Shown piece by piece: positions 1 through 4,899 of a stretch of 25,796 nucleotides of DNA. The notes beneath the pieces are model-generated. The model was not told the DNA's origin and searched no databases. It saw only the letters and a program-made list of their open reading frames with translations. Position 1 is the stretch's first letter. Each line of letters begins with the position of its first letter. The stretch is from an uncultured Candidatus Saccharibacteria bacterium (GTDB lineage Bacteria; Patescibacteriota; Saccharimonadia; Saccharimonadales; Saccharimonadaceae). Location: NCBI GenBank assembly GCA_948477625.1, contig CAOLNK010000006.1, forward strand, positions 26,103-51,898. The letters are read 5' to 3'. The position numbers and the translations under genes are program-made.

Positions 1-150
1 CCGCTGCGCACGAAGTCTGTTCGGTTAAACCCTAAAGTAACTTTAGGGTTTTGAAGAGATGTTAACAGGGGTAGAAGACGATTATAACCTTGAAGTAACT
101 TCAAGGTTGGCCCGAACAAAACTAGCTCCTCTTTACTTCGTGCGCAGCGG
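1..150. repeat. Nested inverted repeats heading a cassette pair
   Basis: The outer arms are ccgctgcgcacgaag (1-15) and its exact complement (136-150). These are two copies of the core that reads F-V-R-S-G at the start of each FISUMP cassette, so a minus-strand cassette must begin at 15 and run left out of the window. Inside lie shorter arms tgttcgg (18-24) and ccgaaca (112-118). Inside those are two perfect hairpins with the same TAA loop: 27-37 with 41-51 (11 bp) and 86-95 with 99-108 (10 bp). The inner stem sequences are related (AAG-TAA-CTT at both tips). The segment could extrude as a branched cruciform. Its role is unknown. Confidence 0.75.
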
Positions 151-340
151 GATCATTGACTTACATAATACTAGTACTTTGAGATATTCTGGCCTTAATA
201 ATGACGACTGGTCTTCACAAGCCTATTTAGCTAAGCATGCTTACTATTTGGAATTTAGTACCGTAGTTACCACTTCTCGTGAACATAATCGTTGGTATGG
301 TTTCTCCCTCCGCTGCCTTAGTACTGTATTAGACATGTAG
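59..340 (+). pseudogene. Silent FISUMP C-terminal cassette 1
   Basis: An open frame runs from ATG 59 to TAG 338-340, but recognisable protein starts only at about 127 (L-A-P-L-Y-F-V-R-S-G). From there ~70 residues match the C-terminal part of FISUMP-type proteins: an R-Y-S-G turn, D-W-S-S, A-Y-Y-L, R-W-Y-G-F-S-L-R-C-L, then the tail S-T-V-L-D-M. The first ~25 codons overlap the hairpins at 27-118 and look non-coding. No convincing Shine-Dalgarno or promoter precedes it, and a normal FISUMP protein has well over 100 residues before this block. I read it as a promoterless donor fragment. Independent expression of a 93-aa protein cannot be excluded. Confidence 0.6.
297..340 (+). repeat. Cassette 3'-end repeat, copy 1
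   Basis: Forty-four bases ending at the stop codon are identical to the minus-strand copy at 1432-1475. They encode the tail L-R-C-L-S-T-V-L-D-M. Identity includes third codon positions, while the preceding cassette bodies are very different. Confidence 0.85.
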
Positions 341-363
341 AACGACAAACATTACACTTGTGC

Positions 364-393
364 TTGCTAATTTTTCTCGATTTGTGCTAGGCT
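364..393 (+). promoter_or_regulatory. Probable promoter of structured transcript
   Basis: TTGCTA (364-369) is followed after 18 bp by TAGGCT (388-393), which has an upstream TGTG. Initiation would fall near 400-402, at the start of the long inverted repeat. The -10 is a weak match. Confidence 0.4.
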
Positions 394-402
394 AAAGTGC
401 AG

Positions 403-596
403 GAGCAAAGGGGCACCTAGATAATTTTTAACAAAATGGAGAAAGGAGGAGTTATGTCGTTTACCTTCGGCCTCGGACGTTTACGTCTCAAGCTAGAAAT
501 TACCGTCACTAAGAAGCGACGGTAATTCCAAAACAACGTAACCCCATTCTACCACGCTTTGACGTCAATGTCTAGGTTGTTATGCCCCTTTTGCTC
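403..596 (+). ncRNA. Structured transcript closed by a long stem
   Basis: Bases 403-415 pair with 583-596 (13 bp with one bulged T). The stem continues as 416-421 (cctaga) with 571-576 (tctagg). The element is ~194 nt and follows a plausible promoter. Inside are a 23-codon ORF with a strong Shine-Dalgarno, a perfect 10-bp hairpin (498-507 with 518-527) and the palindrome ttgacgtcaa near 560-569. I looked for tmRNA, SRP RNA and RNase P landmarks and saw none. It may be a 6S-like rod, a peptide mRNA with protective ends, or an unknown element. There is no clear U-tract terminator at its end. Confidence 0.4.
454..525 (+). CDS. 23-aa cationic amphipathic peptide
   Basis: ATG 454 is preceded by AAAGGAGG (442-449), the strongest Shine-Dalgarno seen in the window, with a 4-nt gap. 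The peptide begins M-S-F-T-F-G-L-G-R and ends T-K-K-R-R. From residue 9 hydrophobic and polar residues strictly alternate (L10, L12, L14, I16, V18 against R, K, E, T, T), as in an amphipathic beta strand. It has seven basic residues and one acidic. Its last nine codons and the stop lie in a perfect hairpin (498-527). A leader peptide, small toxin or membrane-active peptide are all possible. No family is recognised. Confidence 0.45.
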   Translation: MSFTFGLGRLRLKLEITVTKKRR

Positions 597-628
597 TGAG
601 AGGGTAAAATTATCCCACCATTTCCTAG

Positions 629-642
629 TTTTATGCTATAAT
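629..642 (+). promoter_or_regulatory. Extended -10 promoter of tRNA-Val
   Basis: TTTTATGCTATAAT (629-642) carries the extended -10 TGC-TATAAT and no -35 match. Predicted initiation is at or just before the tRNA 5' end (651). The same 14 bases occur upstream of tRNA-Ser on the minus strand (24891-24878). Confidence 0.75.
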
Positions 643-650
643 AAACCCAC

Positions 651-727
651 GGGTCGCTAGCTCAGTTGGCTAGAGCGCCTCGTTTACACCGAGGAGGTCG
701 GGGGTTCGAGCCCCTCGCGACCCACCA
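651..727 (+). tRNA. tRNA-Val (anticodon UAC)
   Basis: The acceptor stem GGGTCGC pairs with GCGACCC (717-723), followed by discriminator A and an encoded CCA (725-727). The anticodon stem CCTCG/CGAGG holds loop TTTACAC, anticodon TAC, so it reads valine GUA. The T arm GGGGGTTCGAGCCCC is canonical. The promoter abuts the gene and no leader is apparent. Confidence 0.95.
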
Positions 728-766
728 TGATAAGGGGCTATACTACGGTATGGCCTTTTATCATGT

Positions 767-772
767 TATAAT
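767..772 (+). promoter_or_regulatory. Extended -10, leaderless DUF523 gene
   Basis: TATAAT at 767-772 with TG at 764-765. Six bases separate it from ATG 779, so initiation would be at or next to the A of the start codon. No Shine-Dalgarno can fit. Confidence 0.65.
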
Positions 773-778
773 ACAATC

Positions 779-1243
779 ATGACTGCCGACCAACCTAACC
801 ACTATATCGTCAGCCTCTGCATGGCCGGTTTCCCCTGTCGTTACAACGGCACCGACAAATTCAACCAGATTATCGCTAAACTCATAGACGAAGGTCGCGC
901 CTTCCCACTCTGCCCCGAACTTTTGGGTGGCCTACCCACCCCTAGAGAGCCAGTAGAATGCATCAAAATCGACGGCAAGTTACATGCTATCGGCCAATCT
1001 GGTAAAGATTATACCGCCGCCTTCCAACGTGGCGCCGAACAAGTCCTTAAATTCGCCCAAGAACATCATATCACCAAAGCTATTCTCTATAAAAACAGTT
1101 CTTCCTGCGGTGTAGTTACCTACGATGGTACCTTCTCTGGCACTCTCGCAAACTATTCCGGTTTCACTGCTCAACTTCTGTCCGATAATGGCATAGAGGT
1201 CATTTCTTCCGCCGACCTCGAAATCCTAGAACCAAATCTCTAA
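779..1243 (+). CDS. DUF523 family protein
   Basis: This 154-aa protein matches the DUF523 (YbbK-like) family from end to end. It has the N-terminal S-L-C-M-A-G-F-P-C-R-Y-N-G block with two cysteines, P-L-C-P-E-L-L-G-G-L-P-T-P-R-E-P, then F-Q-R-G-A-E-Q-V, and the S-S-S-C-G-V-V-T-Y-D-G-T-F block. The conserved cysteines suggest metal or nucleophile chemistry, but the family's biochemical role is not established. The start is set by the leaderless promoter at 767-772. It follows tRNA-Val with its own promoter and stands alone. No anomaly is seen in length or motifs. Confidence 0.85.
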   Translation: MTADQPNHYIVSLCMAGFPCRYNGTDKFNQIIAKLIDEGRAFPLCPELLGGLPTPREPVECIKIDGKLHAIGQSGKDYTAAFQRGAEQVLKFAQEHHITKAILYKNSSSCGVVTYDGTFSGTLANYSGFTAQLLSDNGIEVISSADLEILEPNL

Positions 1244-1279
1244 TTTTGGAATAATCTATTTGTATTATTTTTGATTCTC

Positions 1280-1330
1280 TCTGTCAATCTTGCTAAAACG
1301 CCATTTTGTTGCCTTATCTAAATTGACAGA
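1280..1330. repeat. Small inverted repeat in intergenic spacer
   Basis: tctgtcaat (1280-1288) and attgacaga (1322-1330) are exact complements 33 bp apart in the AT-rich gap between the DUF523 gene and cassette 2. This could be an operator-like site or chance. Nothing else is evident in 1244-1431. Confidence 0.3.
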
Positions 1331-1431
1331 AAAAGGAATACATAACACAATAAATTAAACTAATATATCATGCAGCAGATAAACCTAAGCATTAGTGTAC
1401 TTTACAATTCATAGTTCCCTTCATCCCCCCT

Positions 1432-1475
1432 CTACATGTCTAATACAGTACTAAGGCAGCGGAGGGAGAAACCAT
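1432..1475 (-). repeat. Cassette 3'-end repeat, copy 2
   Basis: Identical over 44 bp to 297-340, in opposite orientation. It forms an inverted pair with the copy at 1842-1883, so the whole 1432-1883 unit is bounded by inverted repeats. Confidence 0.85.
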
Positions 1476-1644
1476 CGTAACGACCACTGCTGTTTGATGG
1501 GTTAACGGCGCCAGTAGCCTGCAAGTAGAGGTCATACGCGTGGGTAGCGGCGGAGTAGGTATACGACGACCACCACACACCTCCCGCGCCAGCGCTTCTA
1601 AACGTACCAGCAGTGACAGGCAAGCGGATCCACCCGCTGCGCAC
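1432..1644 (-). pseudogene. Silent FISUMP C-terminal cassette 2
   Basis: Reading leftward from the core repeat (GTG 1644) this gives 70 residues: V-R-S-G-W-I-R-L-P-V-T, then F-R-S-A-G-A-G-G-V-W-W-S-S, A-Y-D-L-Y, V-N-P-S, R-Y-D-G-F-S-L-R-C-L and the common tail S-T-V-L-D-M-stop. These are the hallmarks of the last part of a FISUMP domain. There is no N-terminal half, signal peptide, Shine-Dalgarno or promoter, because upstream lies the mirror-image start of cassette 3. The frame is intact, which suggests it is maintained as usable sequence. GTG could formally act as a start, but I consider that unlikely. Confidence 0.65.
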
Positions 1645-1672
1645 GAGAACAAGCTCACTTCGTGCGCAGCGG
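1634..1672. repeat. Core inverted repeat joining cassettes 2 and 3
   Basis: ccgctgcgcacga (1634-1646) and its exact complement (1660-1672) flank a 13-nt loop. Each arm encodes V-R-S-G at the start of a cassette reading outward. The same core, extended to 15 bp, forms the outer arms at 1-15 and 136-150. Confidence 0.8.
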
Positions 1673-1883
1673 CTACGTTGACCCGTCCGTGTCTGCTGGT
1701 ACTTTCAGGTACGCTGGCAGCGGAGGCCAATGGTGGTCGTTGCGGGCTGCTCATACCTCTAGTACTTGGGCTACTGCTTACTACCTCGTATTCGATGAGT
1801 CGACGGTTTACCCGTCGTACGGCCCGTACGATCGCTGGCGCGGTCTCTCCCTCCGCTGCCTTAGTACTGTATTAGACATGTAG
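1662..1883 (+). pseudogene. Silent FISUMP C-terminal cassette 3
   Basis: From the core repeat (GTG 1662) this reads V-R-S-G-Y-V-D-P-S-V-S-A-G-T-F-R-Y-A-G-S-G-G-Q-W-W-S, then A-Y-Y-L-V-F, V-Y-P-S, R-W-R-G-L-S-L-R-C-L and the same S-T-V-L-D-M-stop tail, 73 residues in all. It is divergent from cassettes 1 and 2 in the middle but matches them at both ends. It lacks an N-terminal half and expression signals. The rpsT promoter begins only 23 bp after its stop codon. Confidence 0.65.
1842..1883 (+). repeat. Cassette 3'-end repeat, copy 3
   Basis: Forty-two bases match copies 1 and 2 with one difference (ggtctc for ggtttc). Confidence 0.85.
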
Positions 1884-1905
1884 AGGAGAGATACGTGATA
1901 AACTC

Positions 1906-1934
1906 TTTACATTTTTCGCGTAATCAGGTATAAT
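1906..1934 (+). promoter_or_regulatory. rpsT promoter
   Basis: TTTACA (1906-1911), 17-bp spacer, TATAAT (1929-1934). This is the best complete -35/-10 pair in the window. It lacks the TGN extension found at most other promoters here. Initiation near 1941 gives a ~40-nt leader. Confidence 0.85.
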
Positions 1935-1980
1935 CGTCTAAAGTAAGTCAATTTATAAAATTAATCCTAAGGAAAACTCA

Positions 1981-2247
1981 ATGCCGATTATCAAATCTGC
2001 GAAGAAAGCTGCCCGCCAGGCAGAGAAGCGTACTGCTAATAACCAGCAAATCAAAAAAGATATCAAAGCCGCTTTCAAGGCTTTCAAGGCTGAGCCAACT
2101 GCCACCAATATGTCCAAAGCTCAGTCTGAATACGACAAAGCCGTCAAAAAAGGCTTGATTAAGAAAAATACCGCTTCTCGCCGCAAAGCTTCCTTGGCTA
2201 AAATCGCCAAAGCTGCCGGCGTCAAACCAGCTACCAAAGCCGCCTAG
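1981..2247 (+). CDS. rpsT: 30S ribosomal protein S20
   Basis: This 88-aa, lysine- and alanine-rich protein has the S20 signature: the P-I-I-K-S-A-K-K start, R-T-A-N-N-Q-Q-I-K, the A-x-K-K-G-L-I-K-K-N-T-A-S-R-R-K segment and S-L-A-K near the C-terminus. S20 binds 16S rRNA early in 30S assembly and is normally ~87 aa, so the length is typical. The start follows AAGGA (1969-1973). The gene is expressed from a strong promoter and faces holA; the two stop codons overlap and share a terminator. Confidence 0.97.
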   Translation: MPIIKSAKKAARQAEKRTANNQQIKKDIKAAFKAFKAEPTATNMSKAQSEYDKAVKKGLIKKNTASRRKASLAKIAKAAGVKPATKAA

Positions 2248-2855
2248 AATTCCGAAACCCTAAGCAAAAACGACTTCACCAGGAGCCACGGCTCCACCGA
2301 AGTCGTTTTCATTTGGATATCAAGATTGGACAGCTCTTTGAGCAACTGTTTTTCTCTGTCCCCTGCCCGATTATCAAATTTTTTTATCGCCTGCGTCACC
2401 AACAGCCCAAAAAACATATACGGGTCTTGCTCCAGCTCAATCTTCTCCACCATTTTCACCGCCAGCAAGCCATTTCGAAGCGCCATATCTAAAATATTAA
2501 AAACCACATTCGCATCAGGATTCTTTCTGGCCGGGAACTCTTTCATCACCACTCGCGCCTTAGCCATAACCTTATACGCTGCCGAGCGCTTATCTAGTTT
2601 GCTTTCCCAAACCACCACATCGTGCTCCGTCTCAAGATAGTCCGGAATTTTTTCCCAAACTTCCTTATTCTCTCCTAGTTCTTTCAGTAAAATTTGGCGT
2701 TTTTCCATCCCAAACAACGACGTTCCCCGAAATATACTCGGCAAATCCGCTACCGTCAAATTCTCACCTTCAAATACTTCATAATCAGTCCCTAAAGCGC
2801 GTTTTACGGCCTTTTCCGCTTCCAGGCGATTATCACCCCAGAATACACTTAGCAT
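2244..2855 (-). CDS. holA: DNA polymerase III delta subunit (HolA-like), short
   Basis: The 203-aa product resembles the clamp-loader delta subunit: N-terminal F-W-G-D-N-R-L-E-A-E, then L-F-G-M-E-K-R-Q-I-L-L, V-V-V-W-E-S-K-L-D-K-R, and a helical C-terminal part with L-L-x-Q-A-I-K-like and L-L-K-E-L-x-x-L-D-I-Q-M-K-T segments. Delta opens the sliding clamp in the loader complex. Typical HolA is ~330 aa, so this one is much shorter; short forms occur in reduced genomes. It starts 6 bp after the 51-aa ORF and is probably co-transcribed with mutM. Its last 20 codons double as the rpsT terminator. Identity is by pattern only, hence moderate confidence. Confidence 0.65.
   Translation of the reverse strand: MLSVFWGDNRLEAEKAVKRALGTDYEVFEGENLTVADLPSIFRGTSLFGMEKRQILLKELGENKEVWEKIPDYLETEHDVVVWESKLDKRSAAYKVMAKARVVMKEFPARKNPDANVVFNILDMALRNGLLAVKMVEKIELEQDPYMFFGLLVTQAIKKFDNRAGDREKQLLKELSNLDIQMKTTSVEPWLLVKSFLLRVSEF
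2267..2309 (+). terminator. rpsT terminator inside holA 3' end
   Basis: Stem aaaacgacttc (2267-2277) with gaagtcgtttt (2299-2309), plus an inner hairpin ggagcc/ggctcc (2282-2287, 2290-2295). The 3' arm ends in TTTT. It lies wholly within the last codons of the convergent holA. Confidence 0.75.
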
Positions 2856-2861
2856 AAGCTT

Positions 2862-3017
2862 TTACGCGCTCTCCGTGGCTCCTAGAGCCATTTTATTCAA
2901 CAACACCGGGGCAAAATTAGCATGAATGGGGTACAAGGCAGAAACAAGGAACGCAAACGAGCCATACTTGATGTACGGTGAGTACGTACCGCAGTTTCTA
3001 ACGCAGTAGCTCGTCAT
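2862..3017 (-). CDS. 51-aa ORF coupled to mutM
   Basis: ATG 3017 overlaps the mutM stop in an ATGA junction, and the stop TAA (2864-2862) lies 6 bp before the holA start, so the ORF fills the space between two real genes exactly. The product begins M-T-S-Y-C-V-R-N-C-G and has a hydrophobic centre (F-A-F-L-V-S-A-L-Y-P-I, then F-A-P-V-L-L) that could form one short membrane segment. No family is recognised. Spacing supports translation by coupling; absence of homology support keeps confidence modest. Confidence 0.5.
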   Translation of the reverse strand: MTSYCVRNCGTYSPYIKYGSFAFLVSALYPIHANFAPVLLNKMALGATESA

Positions 3018-3904
3018 GATAATGAGCCCTTTCCCTGACATTTAGGACAAAAATGAGTTCCTCTCCCAGCACACCGCGTCTTCTCGATCACCGCCCCACA
3101 TCTATTACATTTCTGCCCCTCTCGCCGAAACACCTGCGCAAATTTCTCTAGGTAATCCCCCGTCGTACCATCCGGGCGCACGTAGGTCGCCATTGTCGAA
3201 CCACCCGAATCAATCGCTGCATTCATCGTCTTACACGCACCCTCCAAAATTTTCGCTACTTGGCTTTCCGTCAAAATCCCCGCCAGTATCGCCGGATGTA
3301 CACTTGCATAAAAAAGTGACTCATCTGCGTAAATATTGCCCAGACCCGCGATCAACTTTTGGTTAAGTAATACCGCCTTGATTGGTGACCGCCCGTGTCG
3401 CTGACATTTTGCGTACAGCTCATCTGATGACATATCCCATGGTTCCTTCCCTAGCTCGGCAATAAATTTATCCGACTCTACCTCAGCTGTAGGTAAAACC
3501 TTTACAAAACCAAACTTGCGCTGATCGTTAAAGAATAATTTACCCTCCGCAAACACAAAAGTTACTCGGGTTTGTTTGTTTGGTAACTCACTTGTAAAAT
3601 TTTTGCTCGGATGCCCGGCCGCAAATTGCTCAGCATCATCCACTTGCCCAACCTTAGCATTTTTGCCCCGCCAAATCAACTGTCCCGTCATACGCAAGTG
3701 TATCATCAAGGTGTTACCATTATCTAAGTCAACCAAGAGCGCCTTACCTTTGCGCCGAATGTCGACCACTGTAGCACCATCCACCTCTGTTACGCTACCA
3801 TAAAAGCCTTTTCCTGGCTCTGGAATCACCTGTATAATTTTTTTATTCAACATAAACGGCTTTAGCCCCCGCCGTACTGTTTCTACCTCTGGTAACTCTG
3901 GCAT
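3014..3904 (-). CDS. mutM: Formamidopyrimidine-DNA glycosylase
   Basis: The 296-aa protein removes oxidised purines such as 8-oxoguanine and cuts the abasic site (base excision repair). The start is fixed by M-P-E-L-P-E-V-E, because after Met removal the Pro becomes the catalytic N-terminal amine and the following Glu is also catalytic; codons upstream of 3904 are ignored. The R-K-G-K-A-L-L lysine (residue 54) fits the conserved beta-hairpin lysine. The H2TH region has N-Q-K-L-I-A-G-L-G-N-I-Y-A-D-E. The C-terminal zinc finger is complete (C-N-R-C ... C-P-K-C) with its Arg (G-R-G-T-H-F-C). A -10 lies 9 bp upstream of ATG, so the leader is 2-3 nt at most. It ends in TGA. Confidence 0.95.
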   Translation of the reverse strand: MPELPEVETVRRGLKPFMLNKKIIQVIPEPGKGFYGSVTEVDGATVVDIRRKGKALLVDLDNGNTLMIHLRMTGQLIWRGKNAKVGQVDDAEQFAAGHPSKNFTSELPNKQTRVTFVFAEGKLFFNDQRKFGFVKVLPTAEVESDKFIAELGKEPWDMSSDELYAKCQRHGRSPIKAVLLNQKLIAGLGNIYADESLFYASVHPAILAGILTESQVAKILEGACKTMNAAIDSGGSTMATYVRPDGTTGDYLEKFAQVFRREGQKCNRCGAVIEKTRCAGRGTHFCPKCQGKGSLS

Positions 3905-3913
3905 AATACCCAT

Positions 3914-3955
3914 ATTATACACCCTCTAGCTATTTTCTGCGAGTTCCGCTACAAT
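3914..3955. promoter_or_regulatory. Divergent -10 elements, mutM and GDPD-like gene
   Basis: On the minus strand TATAAT lies at 3919-3914, 9 bp before mutM ATG 3904. On the plus strand TACAAT lies at 3950-3955, 9 bp before ATG 3965. Both imply leaders of 2-3 nt. No clear -35 is seen on either strand. Confidence 0.55.
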
Positions 3956-3964
3956 ATAAATTAC

Positions 3965-4874
3965 ATGAAAGAAAAATCTCATCCAATTCTTATCACTATT
4001 ATCATTATTCTCGGCATTGCCTTCTGTAGTGCACTCTTCGCTGTCATTTCTCAAAACCTTCGCGCCCCATCTACAGAGGTTTCCGAGCCAACCACCCCTG
4101 CCATACCAGGCGAATCTAAACCCTACAACTTTGACTATTCCTGGACCGATTCCTCCCCATACATCGCCCATGCTTTAGGTGGTATTTTTGGGTCCAATTA
4201 TAGCAATTCTTATGAAGGCTTCCTCTTAAACTATGAGCTTGGGCAACGACTGTTTGAAGCTGATTTTAACCTTACAGAAGACGGCGACGTAGTTTTACTC
4301 CACACCGAAGAAGAGTGGAAAAATCGTCTTACCTCCAATAATCGACCGTTAACCACCGAGAACTTTCTTTCCGCTCTCTATGACAACAAATTCCACACCA
4401 TGGATTACCGCACACTCGTCGATCTCATGATTTCCCACCCCGATGTCTATCTTATTACTGATTCAAAATATCTTGACCAAGCCAATATTACCAAGGAATT
4501 CACCCAAATTGTCGCCTATGCCAAAGAAAAAGACCCTTCCGTCCTCAACCGCTTCGTTATTCAAATCTACTATCCAGAAATGCTAGACTATGTCATGGAA
4601 GTCTACCCCTGGAAGTCAGTAATCTATACCCTATATCAAAATCCAGATTGGACTCCAGAAAGCGTCGCCAACTTTGCTAAAGAATCTGGTGTCAAAGTTA
4701 TCACCATTCATTTCGCTAATTACTCCAGAAATCGCCAAGCTTTGGAACGACGCTGACCTCACTGTCGCCGCGTTCACTGTCAACGACCTCAGCGCCGTCA
4801 ACCAGCTCCGCCAAGATTATAACGTCAAACTATTCTATACCGACTATCTTCTTCCTTATACATTTTCTCGATAA
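3965..4874 (+). pseudogene. GDPD-like phosphodiesterase, frameshifted
   Basis: N-terminal membrane anchor (about residues 8-28, I-T-I-I-I-I-L-G-I-A), a linker, then a TIM-barrel-like phosphodiesterase start: I-A-H-A-L-G-G, N-S-Y-E-G-F, R-L-F-E-A-D-F, T-E-D-G-D-V-V-L-L-H. These are the His/Glu/Asp positions of glycerophosphodiester or PI-PLC-like enzymes, acting outside the membrane. The first frame runs to a TGA at 4754-4756, but the domain continues in the +1 frame from about 4727 (T-P-E-I-A-K-L-W-N-D-A-D-L-T-V-A-A-F-T-V-N-D ... F-Y-T-D-Y) to TAA near 4872. One base gained or two lost near 4720-4730 explains this. It is either recent decay or a sequencing error. Confidence 0.75.
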
Positions 4875-4899
4875 AAATATCTAAAGTATACACCTACAG

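Noticed and set aside
403..596. tmRNA, SRP RNA or RNase P RNA
   Set aside because: No tRNA-like end with encoded CCA, no Ala-Ala tag frame, no GGAAG-type SRP tip and no RNase P core signatures were found.
1440..1875. Long open frames opposite the cassettes
   Set aside because: They are other-frame shadows made of GC-rich low-complexity residues, and they cross the central inverted repeat.
1..1883. Diversity-generating retroelement as explanation for the variable cassettes
   Set aside because: No reverse transcriptase, no template repeat of equal length, and differences are not limited to adenine positions. The whole cassette body differs.
1..1883. Integron gene-cassette array
   Set aside because: No integrase, no attC-like site at a constant place, and cassettes are head to head rather than in one orientation.
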